NCBI RefSeq assembly: GCF_009497895.1
Contig: NZ_CP033116.1
Span: 1,736,001-1,800,000 of the forward strand
Direction: 5' to 3'
Length of the DNA: 64,000 nt
From: Halopseudomonas pelagia
GTDB taxonomy: Bacteria; Pseudomonadota; Gammaproteobacteria; Pseudomonadales; Pseudomonadaceae
The position numbers and the translations under genes were made by a program. Every line of letters begins with the position of its first letter. Position 1 is the stretch's first letter. This document shows positions 27,366 through 35,014 of this stretch, piece after piece. A model generated the notes under the pieces. It ran no database searches and was not told the origin of the DNA. It saw only the letters and a list, made by a program, of their open reading frames with translations.

Positions 27366-29546
27366 TTAGAAGGTTTGCCCTAGCTTCATATATAGCGCGC
27401 GCTCGCCTTCCTCGTTGGCGCCCAGGCCGAAGAACAACGGGCCGAGGAAGGTGTCCAGGCCGAGCAACAGGCTGCCGGCGGTAATATAGCCAGTGTCGAA
27501 GCCGCTTTCTTCCTTGTTATAGACCCGCCCGTACTCGAAGCTGGCGCCCAGATAGACCGGAATGCCAACCGGCACATAGTTGCCTGGGTTCAGCCGGCGG
27601 TAATACACCACCCTTCCCAGATTGTAGTTCTGCCCTGCCAGTCCGTTCTGACGAAAACCGGAGAACTGACCGGGGCCGCCCAGCAGAAAGCTACTCTGCG
27701 CCACACCCACATCGCCATCGGTGCGGCCAAGGAAGGCGCCTAACTGGAAGCTGTTGGCGCCGCTGGAAAAGGCCTTGTTCGCGCGCAATTCAACTTGTTC
27801 GTAGCGCTCATCCGCGCCGAGATCAGGCTCGGACTGACGCCAGACGGCCCGGGCTTCGTCCCCGGATCGCGGAAAGTTTACGTTATCCAGCGTGTCGCGA
27901 TCGACTTGCAGGGTGTAGAAGGCTTCTTCGAAGCTGAGCGACGGCAACTCGGGGTCGCCCACGCGCACCCGGGATTCGCCCTTGTAGCGTGACAACCCGA
28001 AGCGTACTTCGCCATTATTGGCGATCTGTCGTCCCAGGTTGAAACCGGTGCCATAGCGGGTCTGGCGGTAGTCGACGATGGGATCGTTATCGACAATGAC
28101 CTCCACGTTATTGGATTGGGCATCGATAAAGGGCGCGATAAAGTAGCGCGAGCCGAAATCCAGCGGCTGATAGAACTCGCTGTAAAATACCTGGTTCTCA
28201 CCCACCTGCAACCGCGTGAGCCATTCTGCGCCCAGCGGGTTGACGCCATTGACGCGGAAACTGGCGCCGATGTTGAACTGACTGCCGCCCTTGAAATCAT
28301 CCACCAGGTTCAAACCCAGGCGCAGATAGTCGGTACCGGTTTCGCGGCCACTGGTGCGTACCAGCAAGGTATTGGATTCGTCACCATGGACAATCTCGTA
28401 GCTTACCCGGCTGAAATAATCGGTCCCGTAAATAGTACCCATATCCTCTTCCAGGCGCTCCAGGTTGAGCGGCTCACCCAAGGGTTGGCGCAGCATGCTG
28501 CGCACTACCTTGTCGGATACCTTGCCACTGTTCTCCACCTCTATGGCGTCAATCACGGGCTGACGCAGCGGGCGAGTGCGGGCCAGGTTGCCGCCGGGTT
28601 CAGTACGCAAGTATCGTTCAGAGAACGTTCTGGCCTGTGGCGAAGCGCTGAGGCTGGCGGCACCAGCGCGGATGGCCATGGCGGTCTGGTCAAAGCTGCT
28701 GAAACCCATGGCGCCTAGTGCCGGTTGCAGTAGCAGATCATTCGGGCCGAGGGTGTCGAGCTGTTCCTGAGTGTTGGTGCGTGTCAGCAGGCTGGTGGTC
28801 TGGTCCATGATGTCGATAATCGAGGTCAATTGTTCTGTCGACTTCAATGGTGTGCCGCTGTCTACCACGATCACGCGATCCACGCCCATGCTGCGGGCGA
28901 TATCCACCGGCACGTTCTTCACCAGGACGCCGTCGACGAGCATGCGGCCGTCGACGTTGACCGGGGCAAAAAAGCCGGGCAGGGCGATGCTGGCCCGGAT
29001 AGCCAGAGGCAGATGACCGTGGTCGAAAACCACTGCTTCGCCGGTAGCAATATCGGTTGCCACGGCGCGGAACGGAATCGGCAAATGGTCAAAATTGTCT
29101 ATATCGTTGGTGTGCACCAGCAGCGCTTCCAGTGCCAGGCCCAGATTCTGGCCTTGTAGCAGGCCAAGCGGCAGATTCAAACGGCCGCGGTCAAAACTCA
29201 GGCGCTGTTTAACCAGAAAGTCCCGATCGTCCTGCTTGCGGCGGAAGGGAATATCTTCGCGCAGCGGGGTATCACTCAAAATGGTCTGCCAATCCAGTTC
29301 CAGTGCAATCTTTTCGATCTCATCAGCGTTGTAGCCCGCCGCGTACAGGCCGCCGATGACAGCACCCATGCTGGTACCGGCAATTGCATGAATGGGGATG
29401 TTCATTTCTTCCAGTTGCTTGAGCACACCGATGTGGGCCAGGCCCCGGGCGCCACCGCCGGACAGCACCAGGCCGGTGCGCAGTTCTTCAGCGCTGGCAT
29501 AGGGTATGAGACTAACAAGCAGCAACAGCAGAAGGCGTTTGAACAT
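27366..29546 (-). CDS. plpD: Patatin-like phospholipase PlpD, type Vd autotransporter
   Basis: PlpD-type proteins carry a patatin phospholipase A1 domain through the outer membrane on their own barrel. The 726-aa protein has a signal peptide (residues 1-19) and a patatin domain with the oxyanion loop GGGARG (30-35), nucleophile S59 in GTSMG and catalytic D205 in VDGVLV. A POTRA domain follows (about 325-400), then a 16-strand Omp85-type barrel ending in an aromatic residue (KLGQTF). All catalytic parts are intact. The ribosome site is weak. It is divergent from the PlcP-like gene, with a PhoB-type repeat array in the shared 187-nt region, so both phospholipases may respond to phosphate. Confidence 0.93.
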   Translation of the reverse strand: MFKRLLLLLLVSLIPYASAEELRTGLVLSGGGARGLAHIGVLKQLEEMNIPIHAIAGTSMGAVIGGLYAAGYNADEIEKIALELDWQTILSDTPLREDIPFRRKQDDRDFLVKQRLSFDRGRLNLPLGLLQGQNLGLALEALLVHTNDIDNFDHLPIPFRAVATDIATGEAVVFDHGHLPLAIRASIALPGFFAPVNVDGRMLVDGVLVKNVPVDIARSMGVDRVIVVDSGTPLKSTEQLTSIIDIMDQTTSLLTRTNTQEQLDTLGPNDLLLQPALGAMGFSSFDQTAMAIRAGAASLSASPQARTFSERYLRTEPGGNLARTRPLRQPVIDAIEVENSGKVSDKVVRSMLRQPLGEPLNLERLEEDMGTIYGTDYFSRVSYEIVHGDESNTLLVRTSGRETGTDYLRLGLNLVDDFKGGSQFNIGASFRVNGVNPLGAEWLTRLQVGENQVFYSEFYQPLDFGSRYFIAPFIDAQSNNVEVIVDNDPIVDYRQTRYGTGFNLGRQIANNGEVRFGLSRYKGESRVRVGDPELPSLSFEEAFYTLQVDRDTLDNVNFPRSGDEARAVWRQSEPDLGADERYEQVELRANKAFSSGANSFQLGAFLGRTDGDVGVAQSSFLLGGPGQFSGFRQNGLAGQNYNLGRVVYYRRLNPGNYVPVGIPVYLGASFEYGRVYNKEESGFDTGYITAGSLLLGLDTFLGPLFFGLGANEEGERALYMKLGQTF

Positions 29547-29649
29547 GGTGTTGGCTCGGGTGCGCGATGGTCGTGGAAGTCAGGCCGATATTGTATACGA
29601 CGTAGCGCATAAATAATGGGCCCTGTGTGGACTTTGGCGCGCGCTTTAG

Positions 29650-29689
29650 CTGTCACGCGATGGTCATGGGAGTGTCATCTAGCCGTCAA
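29650..29689 (+). promoter_or_regulatory. Tandem PhoB-box-like repeats (four 7-mers at 11-bp spacing)
   Basis: The Pho box consists of CTGTCAT-type 7-mers separated by 4 bp. Here four occur in phase: CTGTCAC (29650), TGGTCAT (29661), GTGTCAT (29672) and CCGTCAA (29683), each exactly 11 bp apart. A weak -10, TAAGGT (29700-29705), follows at the distance expected when the last repeat replaces the -35 box. It lies 45 nt before the PlcP-like start. PhoB binding is inferred from the pattern. Confidence 0.7.
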
Positions 29690-29733
29690 GCCGCAGACCT
29701 AAGGTGGAATCAATACTCCAGGGAGATGCGACC

Positions 29734-30546
29734 ATGACCAGTGCTGAAGCTCATTCACCGGGTAGCAAACAGCGGGTACGTACACTGTGGATTTCCGACG
29801 TTCACTTGGGCACACGCGGTTGCCAAGCTGACAAGCTTACCGCCTTCCTCAAGGAGTATGAGTGCGATCACCTGTATCTGGTCGGGGATATCATCGACGG
29901 CTGGCGCTTGCGCAAGAGCATGTATTGGCCCCAGGCACATACCAACGTGGTGCGTCGGGTCCTGACGATGAGCAAGCGCGGCACCCGCGTGACCTATGTC
30001 ACTGGCAATCACGATGAGTTTCTGCGCCGTTACGCCAGCCTTGAACTGGGCAATATTCACCTGGTGGACGAAGCCGAGCACCAGACGCTCGACGGCCGTC
30101 GGCTGCTGGTAATTCACGGTGACCAGTTCGATGTGATTACCCGCTGCCATCGCTGGTTAGCGTTTCTGGGTGACCATGCCTACGAGTTCAGTCTGACGCT
30201 CAACCGCTGGCTCAATCATTGGCGCGCGCGCTATGGTTACGGCTATTGGTCACTGTCGTCCTACCTCAAGCACAAGGTCAAAAAGGCGGTCAACTTCATC
30301 AGTGATTTTGAAGATGCGGTGGCCCATGAGTGTGTCAAACGGGACTATCAGGGCGTTGTGTGTGGGCATATTCATCACGCCGAAATCCGCCAGGTCAATG
30401 GCATCACCTATCACAACTGTGGTGATTGGGTGGAGTCCTGCACTGCATTGATCGAGCATCTGGACGGCCGTATCGAACTCTATAGCTGGGTCGATCCCCT
30501 CACCAGTGTGGTGCCGGCCACGTCGGTTGCAGCCGCTGCGGCCTAG
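29734..30546 (+). CDS. plcP: PlcP/LpxH-like metallophosphoesterase (probable phospholipase C)
   Basis: This is a calcineurin-type phosphoesterase with all metal-binding motifs: D22-x-H24 (SDVHLGTRGC), D52 (GDIIDGW), N92-H93 (GNHDEF), H128 (IHGDQFD) and GHIHH with H212/H214. The family is often named UDP-2,3-diacylglucosamine diphosphatase. The GTRGCQAD and WYWPQ-like segments match PlcP proteins, which cleave phospholipid headgroups during phosphate starvation so that phosphorus-free lipids can replace them. The PhoB-type array upstream supports PlcP over LpxH. GGGAG 8 nt before ATG 29734 sets the start. In P. aeruginosa the homologue is followed by the glycosyltransferase agt and then cyaB; here agt is absent and cyaB follows convergently, the two stops overlapping by 4 nt. 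Confidence 0.82.
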   Translation: MTSAEAHSPGSKQRVRTLWISDVHLGTRGCQADKLTAFLKEYECDHLYLVGDIIDGWRLRKSMYWPQAHTNVVRRVLTMSKRGTRVTYVTGNHDEFLRRYASLELGNIHLVDEAEHQTLDGRRLLVIHGDQFDVITRCHRWLAFLGDHAYEFSLTLNRWLNHWRARYGYGYWSLSSYLKHKVKKAVNFISDFEDAVAHECVKRDYQGVVCGHIHHAEIRQVNGITYHNCGDWVESCTALIEHLDGRIELYSWVDPLTSVVPATSVAAAAA

Positions 30547-31922
30547 ATGATGACCTTGTCGCGCAGCTTGCGCGCGGCCAGCTCCAGCGACTTGATGATC
30601 TCGTCCTTGTCGTAGTTACGAATGCCGTTGGTGTCCAGATACATGGAGAATCCCGGCTTCTCATGCTCGACAAAGGTCGGGGCAGCGCCCAGATCGCTGC
30701 GGAGTCCGGCCACCTGATAAATCTGTACCGGACGGGAAAAGCCTTTAACTGATACCTGCCCTTTGTCCCGGCACATGACCAGATCCTTGACCAGCGAAAA
30801 GGTCTCGTGCGGAATCAGGATCTCACCCGGATCAGCCAAGCTTTCCAGGCGGCTGGCCAGATTCACTTCACGCCCGATGATGGTGTAGTCCATCCGCGTA
30901 TTAGCGCCAAAATTGCCAACCGTACAGTAGCCGGTGCTCAGCCCCATGCGGATTTCCAGCGGCCGGGTAATGCCTTTGCTACGCCACTGTTGCCGCAACA
31001 CTTTCATATGTTTGCGCATGGCTACAGCCATTGCCACGGCAGCCTGAGCATCCTGTTTAGCGCCCTGGCTGACGGGGTCACCGAAGAAAATCATCACACA
31101 GTCGCCGATAAATTTGTCGATGGTGCCGCCGTACTGCAACGCGATACGGGACATCTCATCCAGATAGTTATTCAGCAGATCGGTGAGCGCCTCGGCCTCC
31201 ATCTCCTCGGCCAGTTCGGTAAAGCCGCGAATATCCGAGAAAAATACCGTGAGCTTCTTGCGTTTGGTTTCAAGCTGCACACTTTGAGTACCGGAAAAAA
31301 TCGATTCCCAGACCTGCGGCGACAGGTATTTAGACAAATTGGTAGCCAGTCGCGCGGTTTTTTCCTGTTCGGCGCTGATGACCTTCTGTGCCTGTTCCAG
31401 GCTGCGGCCCTGGCGGTAGACAAAGGCGGCCATGATCAGCATGAAGGTTCCGCCGCTGAGCAGGGCACTGACTGCGACCAGGGTAGAGCTGGCAAGAACG
31501 ATCTGAGGGGTTATCAACGCGGCAGAGAGCATCAGACCCAATAGCGCCAGGAGCCAGCCAGTCAGCATGAACAGGGGGCCCCCGATAATGATGCTGGCGA
31601 AGCTGATCAACAGGGTAAAGACAATACTGGCGACCGCATTGAACTGGCACAGGGTAATGAACAGGCCCGTGTGCAGGCCGTCAAGCGCAAGCAAGGCCAG
31701 CCTGCTGTGCAGCGGCCTTAGATTGTTCAAGCGAGCGACGGCCATGCGAACGATATGCGGGTAGATCAGCGCGTAGCTGATAACGCCGAAATACAGCAGG
31801 GAGATGCTGTTTTCCACGGCGAGGGCGGTAAAGGTAATGGCTACGCACAGGTAGGCTAGAACCCGGGAATGATAACCTTCCAAGGGTGGTTTGACCGGTT
31901 TTACGCGGTTGTTGAACTTCAT
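30543..31922 (-). CDS. cyaB: Membrane adenylate cyclase, CyaB-like (MASE2 + CHD)
   Basis: A class III nucleotide cyclase anchored in the inner membrane. The N-terminal part (about 15-175) has six hydrophobic segments of the MASE2 type, a short linker follows, and the catalytic domain (about 220-400) contains both metal aspartates: D230 in FFSDIRGFTEL and D274 in GDCVMIFFGDP. At 459 aa it is close to P. aeruginosa CyaB, which supplies cAMP to Vfr for virulence gene control. The frame opens at 32000, but homology begins at ATG 31922, where the ribosome site is weak. It is convergent with the plcP-like gene. Membrane topology suggests response to an envelope or CO2-type signal, which is not known here. 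Confidence 0.87.
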   Translation of the reverse strand: MKFNNRVKPVKPPLEGYHSRVLAYLCVAITFTALAVENSISLLYFGVISYALIYPHIVRMAVARLNNLRPLHSRLALLALDGLHTGLFITLCQFNAVASIVFTLLISFASIIIGGPLFMLTGWLLALLGLMLSAALITPQIVLASSTLVAVSALLSGGTFMLIMAAFVYRQGRSLEQAQKVISAEQEKTARLATNLSKYLSPQVWESIFSGTQSVQLETKRKKLTVFFSDIRGFTELAEEMEAEALTDLLNNYLDEMSRIALQYGGTIDKFIGDCVMIFFGDPVSQGAKQDAQAAVAMAVAMRKHMKVLRQQWRSKGITRPLEIRMGLSTGYCTVGNFGANTRMDYTIIGREVNLASRLESLADPGEILIPHETFSLVKDLVMCRDKGQVSVKGFSRPVQIYQVAGLRSDLGAAPTFVEHEKPGFSMYLDTNGIRNYDKDEIIKSLELAARKLRDKVII

Positions 31923-32063
31923 GATCAGTCGTTCCCTGGCCTGATGGCGGGCTACAGCTGATCTGCCGGAGACAACCGGCGCTGGCAATGCCTGTCGCAT
32001 TGCTGTGGATCAGCCGAGCGATTACCGGCTGATCATAAACTGCATCAACAGTCAGGGAAACCG

Positions 32064-32087
32064 AAAACGCGGGAGATTTATCCCGCG
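32064..32087 (-). terminator. Intrinsic terminator after the HD-domain gene
   Basis: On the minus strand CGCGGGA and TCCCGCG (32068-32087) form a 7-bp stem with a 6-nt loop followed by TTTT. A second hairpin (32098-32104 with 32110-32116, CCCGGCC/GGCCGGG) lies between it and the gene's stop at 32130. Confidence 0.65.
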
Positions 32088-32129
32088 AGCCGCGTTACCC
32101 GGCCGCAGAGGCCGGGATAAGGGAGAGCC

Positions 32130-32729
32130 TCAGGCTTCGCTGACGGCCTTGTAGATCGACTGCTTGGGACGAGCAAAGACCCGGCGCAGCATCGGCTCGA
32201 AGAACGACAGCGGCTCTGCTTCGTAGTCCACATCGAAGGCAGTGGCGTCGTAGAGCGCACAGAATTCAGCCGTGCGCTGGTACAAGGGATGATCCTTGAA
32301 CTGGTCGCGCAGGTGCCGATCCATACCCAGGTGATGGAAAAAATAATATCCCTGGAACACGCCGTGCTTCTCTACCATCCACAGATTCTCAGGGGAGACG
32401 AACGGCTTGAGAATAGCTGCAGCAATGTCCGGGTGGTTGAAGGAGCCGAGTGTATCGCCAATATCATGCAGCAACGCGCAGACGACATACTCTTCATCCC
32501 GGCCGTCGCGGTGCGCACGTGTAGCGGTTTGCAGCGAATGCTGCAGGCGGTCAATCGGGAATCCGCCGTAATCGCCATCGAGCAGCTTGAGATGGGTAAG
32601 GATCCGGTCAGGCAAGCCGTGGGAGAATTCCTTGAAATGGCCGGAGATGGCAGCCCAATCTTCAGGGGTGCCTTCCTGCATGGCTCGGAATGTGGCTTGT
32701 TGCTGACCCTCTTGTAATGGCTGGCCCAT
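32130..32729 (-). CDS. HD-domain protein, possibly a PhnZ/MIOX-like diiron enzyme
   Basis: The 199-aa soluble protein has a histidine/aspartate metal set in the order H64 (LQHSLQTA), H88-D89 (LLHDIGD), H99 (FNHPD), H122 (EKHGVFQGYYFFHHLG) and D161 (LYDATAFD). Six ligands in this order are typical of HD proteins binding two metals. The H-HD-H-H-D pattern recalls mixed-valent diiron oxygenases (PhnZ, inositol oxygenase) as well as two-metal phosphohydrolases. The substrate is unknown, and no phosphonate or inositol genes adjoin it. GAGGAG 9 nt before the ATG supports the start. It is monocistronic, with its own terminator. Confidence 0.82.
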   Translation of the reverse strand: MGQPLQEGQQQATFRAMQEGTPEDWAAISGHFKEFSHGLPDRILTHLKLLDGDYGGFPIDRLQHSLQTATRAHRDGRDEEYVVCALLHDIGDTLGSFNHPDIAAAILKPFVSPENLWMVEKHGVFQGYYFFHHLGMDRHLRDQFKDHPLYQRTAEFCALYDATAFDVDYEAEPLSFFEPMLRRVFARPKQSIYKAVSEA

Positions 32730-32835
32730 GGGCTGGCTCTCCTCTTGTTCAGGTGTGTGAGGAATCTTAACCGGCTGTCAGGGCGGTGACTGTCGCATGC
32801 CTGACAATCGCCTCAGCCCCGTTGAGCGATTACAG

Positions 32836-33171
32836 CTAGAATCGGATGCGGCCGGTCAGTGCGTCCTTGAGCATGACCCAGTCGCCCATGAAGCTATATA
32901 GCGGGTACTTGAACGTGGCGGGCTTATTCTTTTCGAAAAAGAAATGACCGACCCAGGCAAAGCCATATCCGGCCACCGGAAGTGCTAACAACCACCACCA
33001 GCTCTGGGTGAACAGGACCACGGCGAGCAGGCTGAGGACCAGAAGGCTGCCGATATAATGCAGACGTCGGCTGGTATCATTGACGTGCTCGCTCAAATAA
33101 TACGGATAGAACTCGGCAAATGAATGAAAGGTGGGTATGGGTGCCTGAGCAGAGGCATTCTGCTGGGTCAT
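32836..33171 (-). CDS. Mpo1-like (DUF962) membrane protein
   Basis: A 111-aa membrane protein of the DUF962 family. Yeast Mpo1 of this family is an Fe(II)-dependent dioxygenase in alpha-oxidation of 2-hydroxy fatty acids. Conserved histidines are present: H29 (YLSEHVNDTSRRLH), H38 and H76 (WVGHFFFEKNKPATF). About two or three membrane segments lie between residues 38 and 80. GGGAG 6-7 nt before ATG 33171 sets the start; the frame runs further upstream without support. The bacterial substrate is not known. Confidence 0.85.
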   Translation of the reverse strand: MTQQNASAQAPIPTFHSFAEFYPYYLSEHVNDTSRRLHYIGSLLVLSLLAVVLFTQSWWWLLALPVAGYGFAWVGHFFFEKNKPATFKYPLYSFMGDWVMLKDALTGRIRF

Positions 33172-33413
33172 GATGTTCTCCCGTGACTGGGTTATTATCT
33201 GAGTATAGAGTAGCCAGCAAAGGTGCACCCACCTATGACCGGGTGTGCCAAAGCGATAGTTTTTTGCGGGAAAGTGTTATGGGGAAAAGGAGATGCGGGA
33301 CGAGCAACGTCTACCGAACGGACTCATATCCATTGGTGATTAATAAGCCAGTGGATTAATAACCCACATTATAAATAACAGAGAGCAGCACTCGCTGACT
33401 GCCCGAGAGGTTT

Positions 33414-34451
33414 ATGTCTTATCCTGAACGCACTACCTCATCCAGCTGGGCTATGGCGATAGTCCAGGCGTTGGAGTTGGAAGGCCTGAGCGGTACGGAT
33501 CTGTTTGCGGATCTGGGGATGGACTATTCGCTGCTATCCGATCCCGACGCGCGCATTCCTCAGGATCAGATGACGCGTCTTTGGCAGCGGGCCGTGAGCC
33601 TTTCGGGCAATCCAGCAATTGGTCTGGGTATGGGCAAGGTCATAAGGCCCGCGCACTTCAATGTGGTCGGGTTTTCTCTGTTGTCGAGCAAGACTCTCAA
33701 GGACAGCCTGGCCCGGCTGGTACGTTACCAGCGGATCATCGGCGAAGCCTCGGACATGGCGCTGCAGCAAACGCCGGACAGCTATGTACTGGAGTTGCAA
33801 ATCCATGGCGACAGCTTGCCGGCGCCGACCCAGAGCCACGATGCCGCCCTGGCTTATTTGTTGGCCTTCTTCCGCTGGATGACCGGAGACCGGATTACCC
33901 CGCAGCGCGTCGGTTTTGCCTACCCGACACCCTCGGACTTGAGTGCATATGAGGCCTTGTTCGAATGTCCTTTGGCATTTTCCCGACCACGCTACAGTAT
34001 TGAATTCTCCCGCCAGGTCATGGAAGCTCCGCTGGCGACCGGCAACGAGACGTTGGCGCAATTGCATGATCAGTTCGCCGGGGAGTATCTGGCGCGTTTC
34101 GAGCAGACACGCGTCACCCATCAGGCTCGTCAGGTGCTTTGCCGGCTGCTGCCTCAGGGTGAGCCGAAACGGCAGGCGGTTGCCAGCGCGCTGCGAATGA
34201 GCACGCGAACGCTGCAACGACGTTTGCAGGATGAAAATACCAGCTTCCAGCAATTACTCGACGAAACGCGGCGGGAGCTGGCGATGCAGTTCCTGCGTCA
34301 GAAACGTATGACGCTGCTGGAAATTGCCTATCTGTTGGGATTTGCTGATCCAAGTAACTTCTTCCGGGCGTTCAAGCGTTGGTTCGGTATGCCGCCGGGG
34401 CAATACCGCGAGCAACTGCAGGAATCGCAATCGATGACGGAGGACAGCTGA
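33414..34451 (+). CDS. AraC family transcriptional regulator
   Basis: The 345-aa regulator has an N-terminal ligand domain of the Arabinose_bd type (about 20-205, PF12625 style). A C-terminal double helix-turn-helix (about 240-335) follows, with the typical second-helix pattern LLEIAYLLGFADPSNFFRAFKRWFG and PGQYR end. GAGG 7-8 nt before the ATG. It overlaps the nitroreductase gene by one base (TGATG), so both are likely translated as a pair and the regulator may control its neighbour. The effector is unknown. Confidence 0.92.
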   Translation: MSYPERTTSSSWAMAIVQALELEGLSGTDLFADLGMDYSLLSDPDARIPQDQMTRLWQRAVSLSGNPAIGLGMGKVIRPAHFNVVGFSLLSSKTLKDSLARLVRYQRIIGEASDMALQQTPDSYVLELQIHGDSLPAPTQSHDAALAYLLAFFRWMTGDRITPQRVGFAYPTPSDLSAYEALFECPLAFSRPRYSIEFSRQVMEAPLATGNETLAQLHDQFAGEYLARFEQTRVTHQARQVLCRLLPQGEPKRQAVASALRMSTRTLQRRLQDENTSFQQLLDETRRELAMQFLRQKRMTLLEIAYLLGFADPSNFFRAFKRWFGMPPGQYREQLQESQSMTEDS

Positions 34452-35014
34452 TGGATGCTTTGGAAGCGTTGCACAGCCGCGTATCCGTTCCGCGGCTGGT
34501 TGCACCCGCGCCGACTCAAGAGCAACAACAAGCGCTGTTCAACGCAGCATTGCGCGCCCCGGACCACGCCTGGTTGAGACCTTGGCGCTTTCTGGTGGTA
34601 GAGGGGGAGGGGTTGCAGGCGCTGGGTCGGGTTTACACCCAGGCTGCTCTGGCCGATACGCCGGATCTTGACCAGGAGGCGCTGGAACGGATTCAGGCGT
34701 TGCCACTGCGGGCGCCGATGATCATCGTCGCAATCAGTTGTCACCAGATGCATGAAAAAGTCCCCAGCATTGAGCAGGACCTGTCCTGTGCAGCGGCGGT
34801 CAGCAATATGCTGGTAGCGGCGCATGCCATGGGTATTGGCGCGGTGTGGCGCACTGGCTGGTTGGCTTACCACAAGACAGTGCGCGAAGGGCTGGGTTTG
34901 ACCGAGCAGGAACGTTTGATTGCGTTTCTGTATCTGGGTCAGCCGGCAGGCGCTCTCAAAGCCGTTCCCGAGTTGACGTCCGGCGACTTTTTTCAGGTTT
35001 GGCCGGGTAACTGA
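34451..35014 (+). CDS. Nitroreductase family protein, YdjA-like
   Basis: The 187-aa flavoprotein belongs to the small YdjA-type nitroreductases. The FMN-binding start (RVSVPRL, then AALRAPDHAWLRPWRF) and the GIGAVWRTGWLA segment near residues 130-142 are family hallmarks. It probably reduces nitroaromatics or quinones with NAD(P)H; the true substrate is unknown. GGAGG 7 nt before ATG 34451, which shares a base with the AraC stop, sets the start. Its 3' end overlaps the convergent sensor kinase gene by 22 nt. Confidence 0.92.
   Translation: MDALEALHSRVSVPRLVAPAPTQEQQQALFNAALRAPDHAWLRPWRFLVVEGEGLQALGRVYTQAALADTPDLDQEALERIQALPLRAPMIIVAISCHQMHEKVPSIEQDLSCAAAVSNMLVAAHAMGIGAVWRTGWLAYHKTVREGLGLTEQERLIAFLYLGQPAGALKAVPELTSGDFFQVWPGN

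Noticed and set aside
29734..30546. Plain LpxH assignment for the metallophosphoesterase
   Set aside because: The fold family fits, but the GTRGCQ segment, the neighbouring cyaB and the Pho-like array favour PlcP. LpxH usually lies elsewhere in Pseudomonas.
32760..32800. Pho box near the HD gene (CTGTCAG ... CTGTCGC)
   Set aside because: The two units are 15 bp apart, not 11, and point away from the HD gene.
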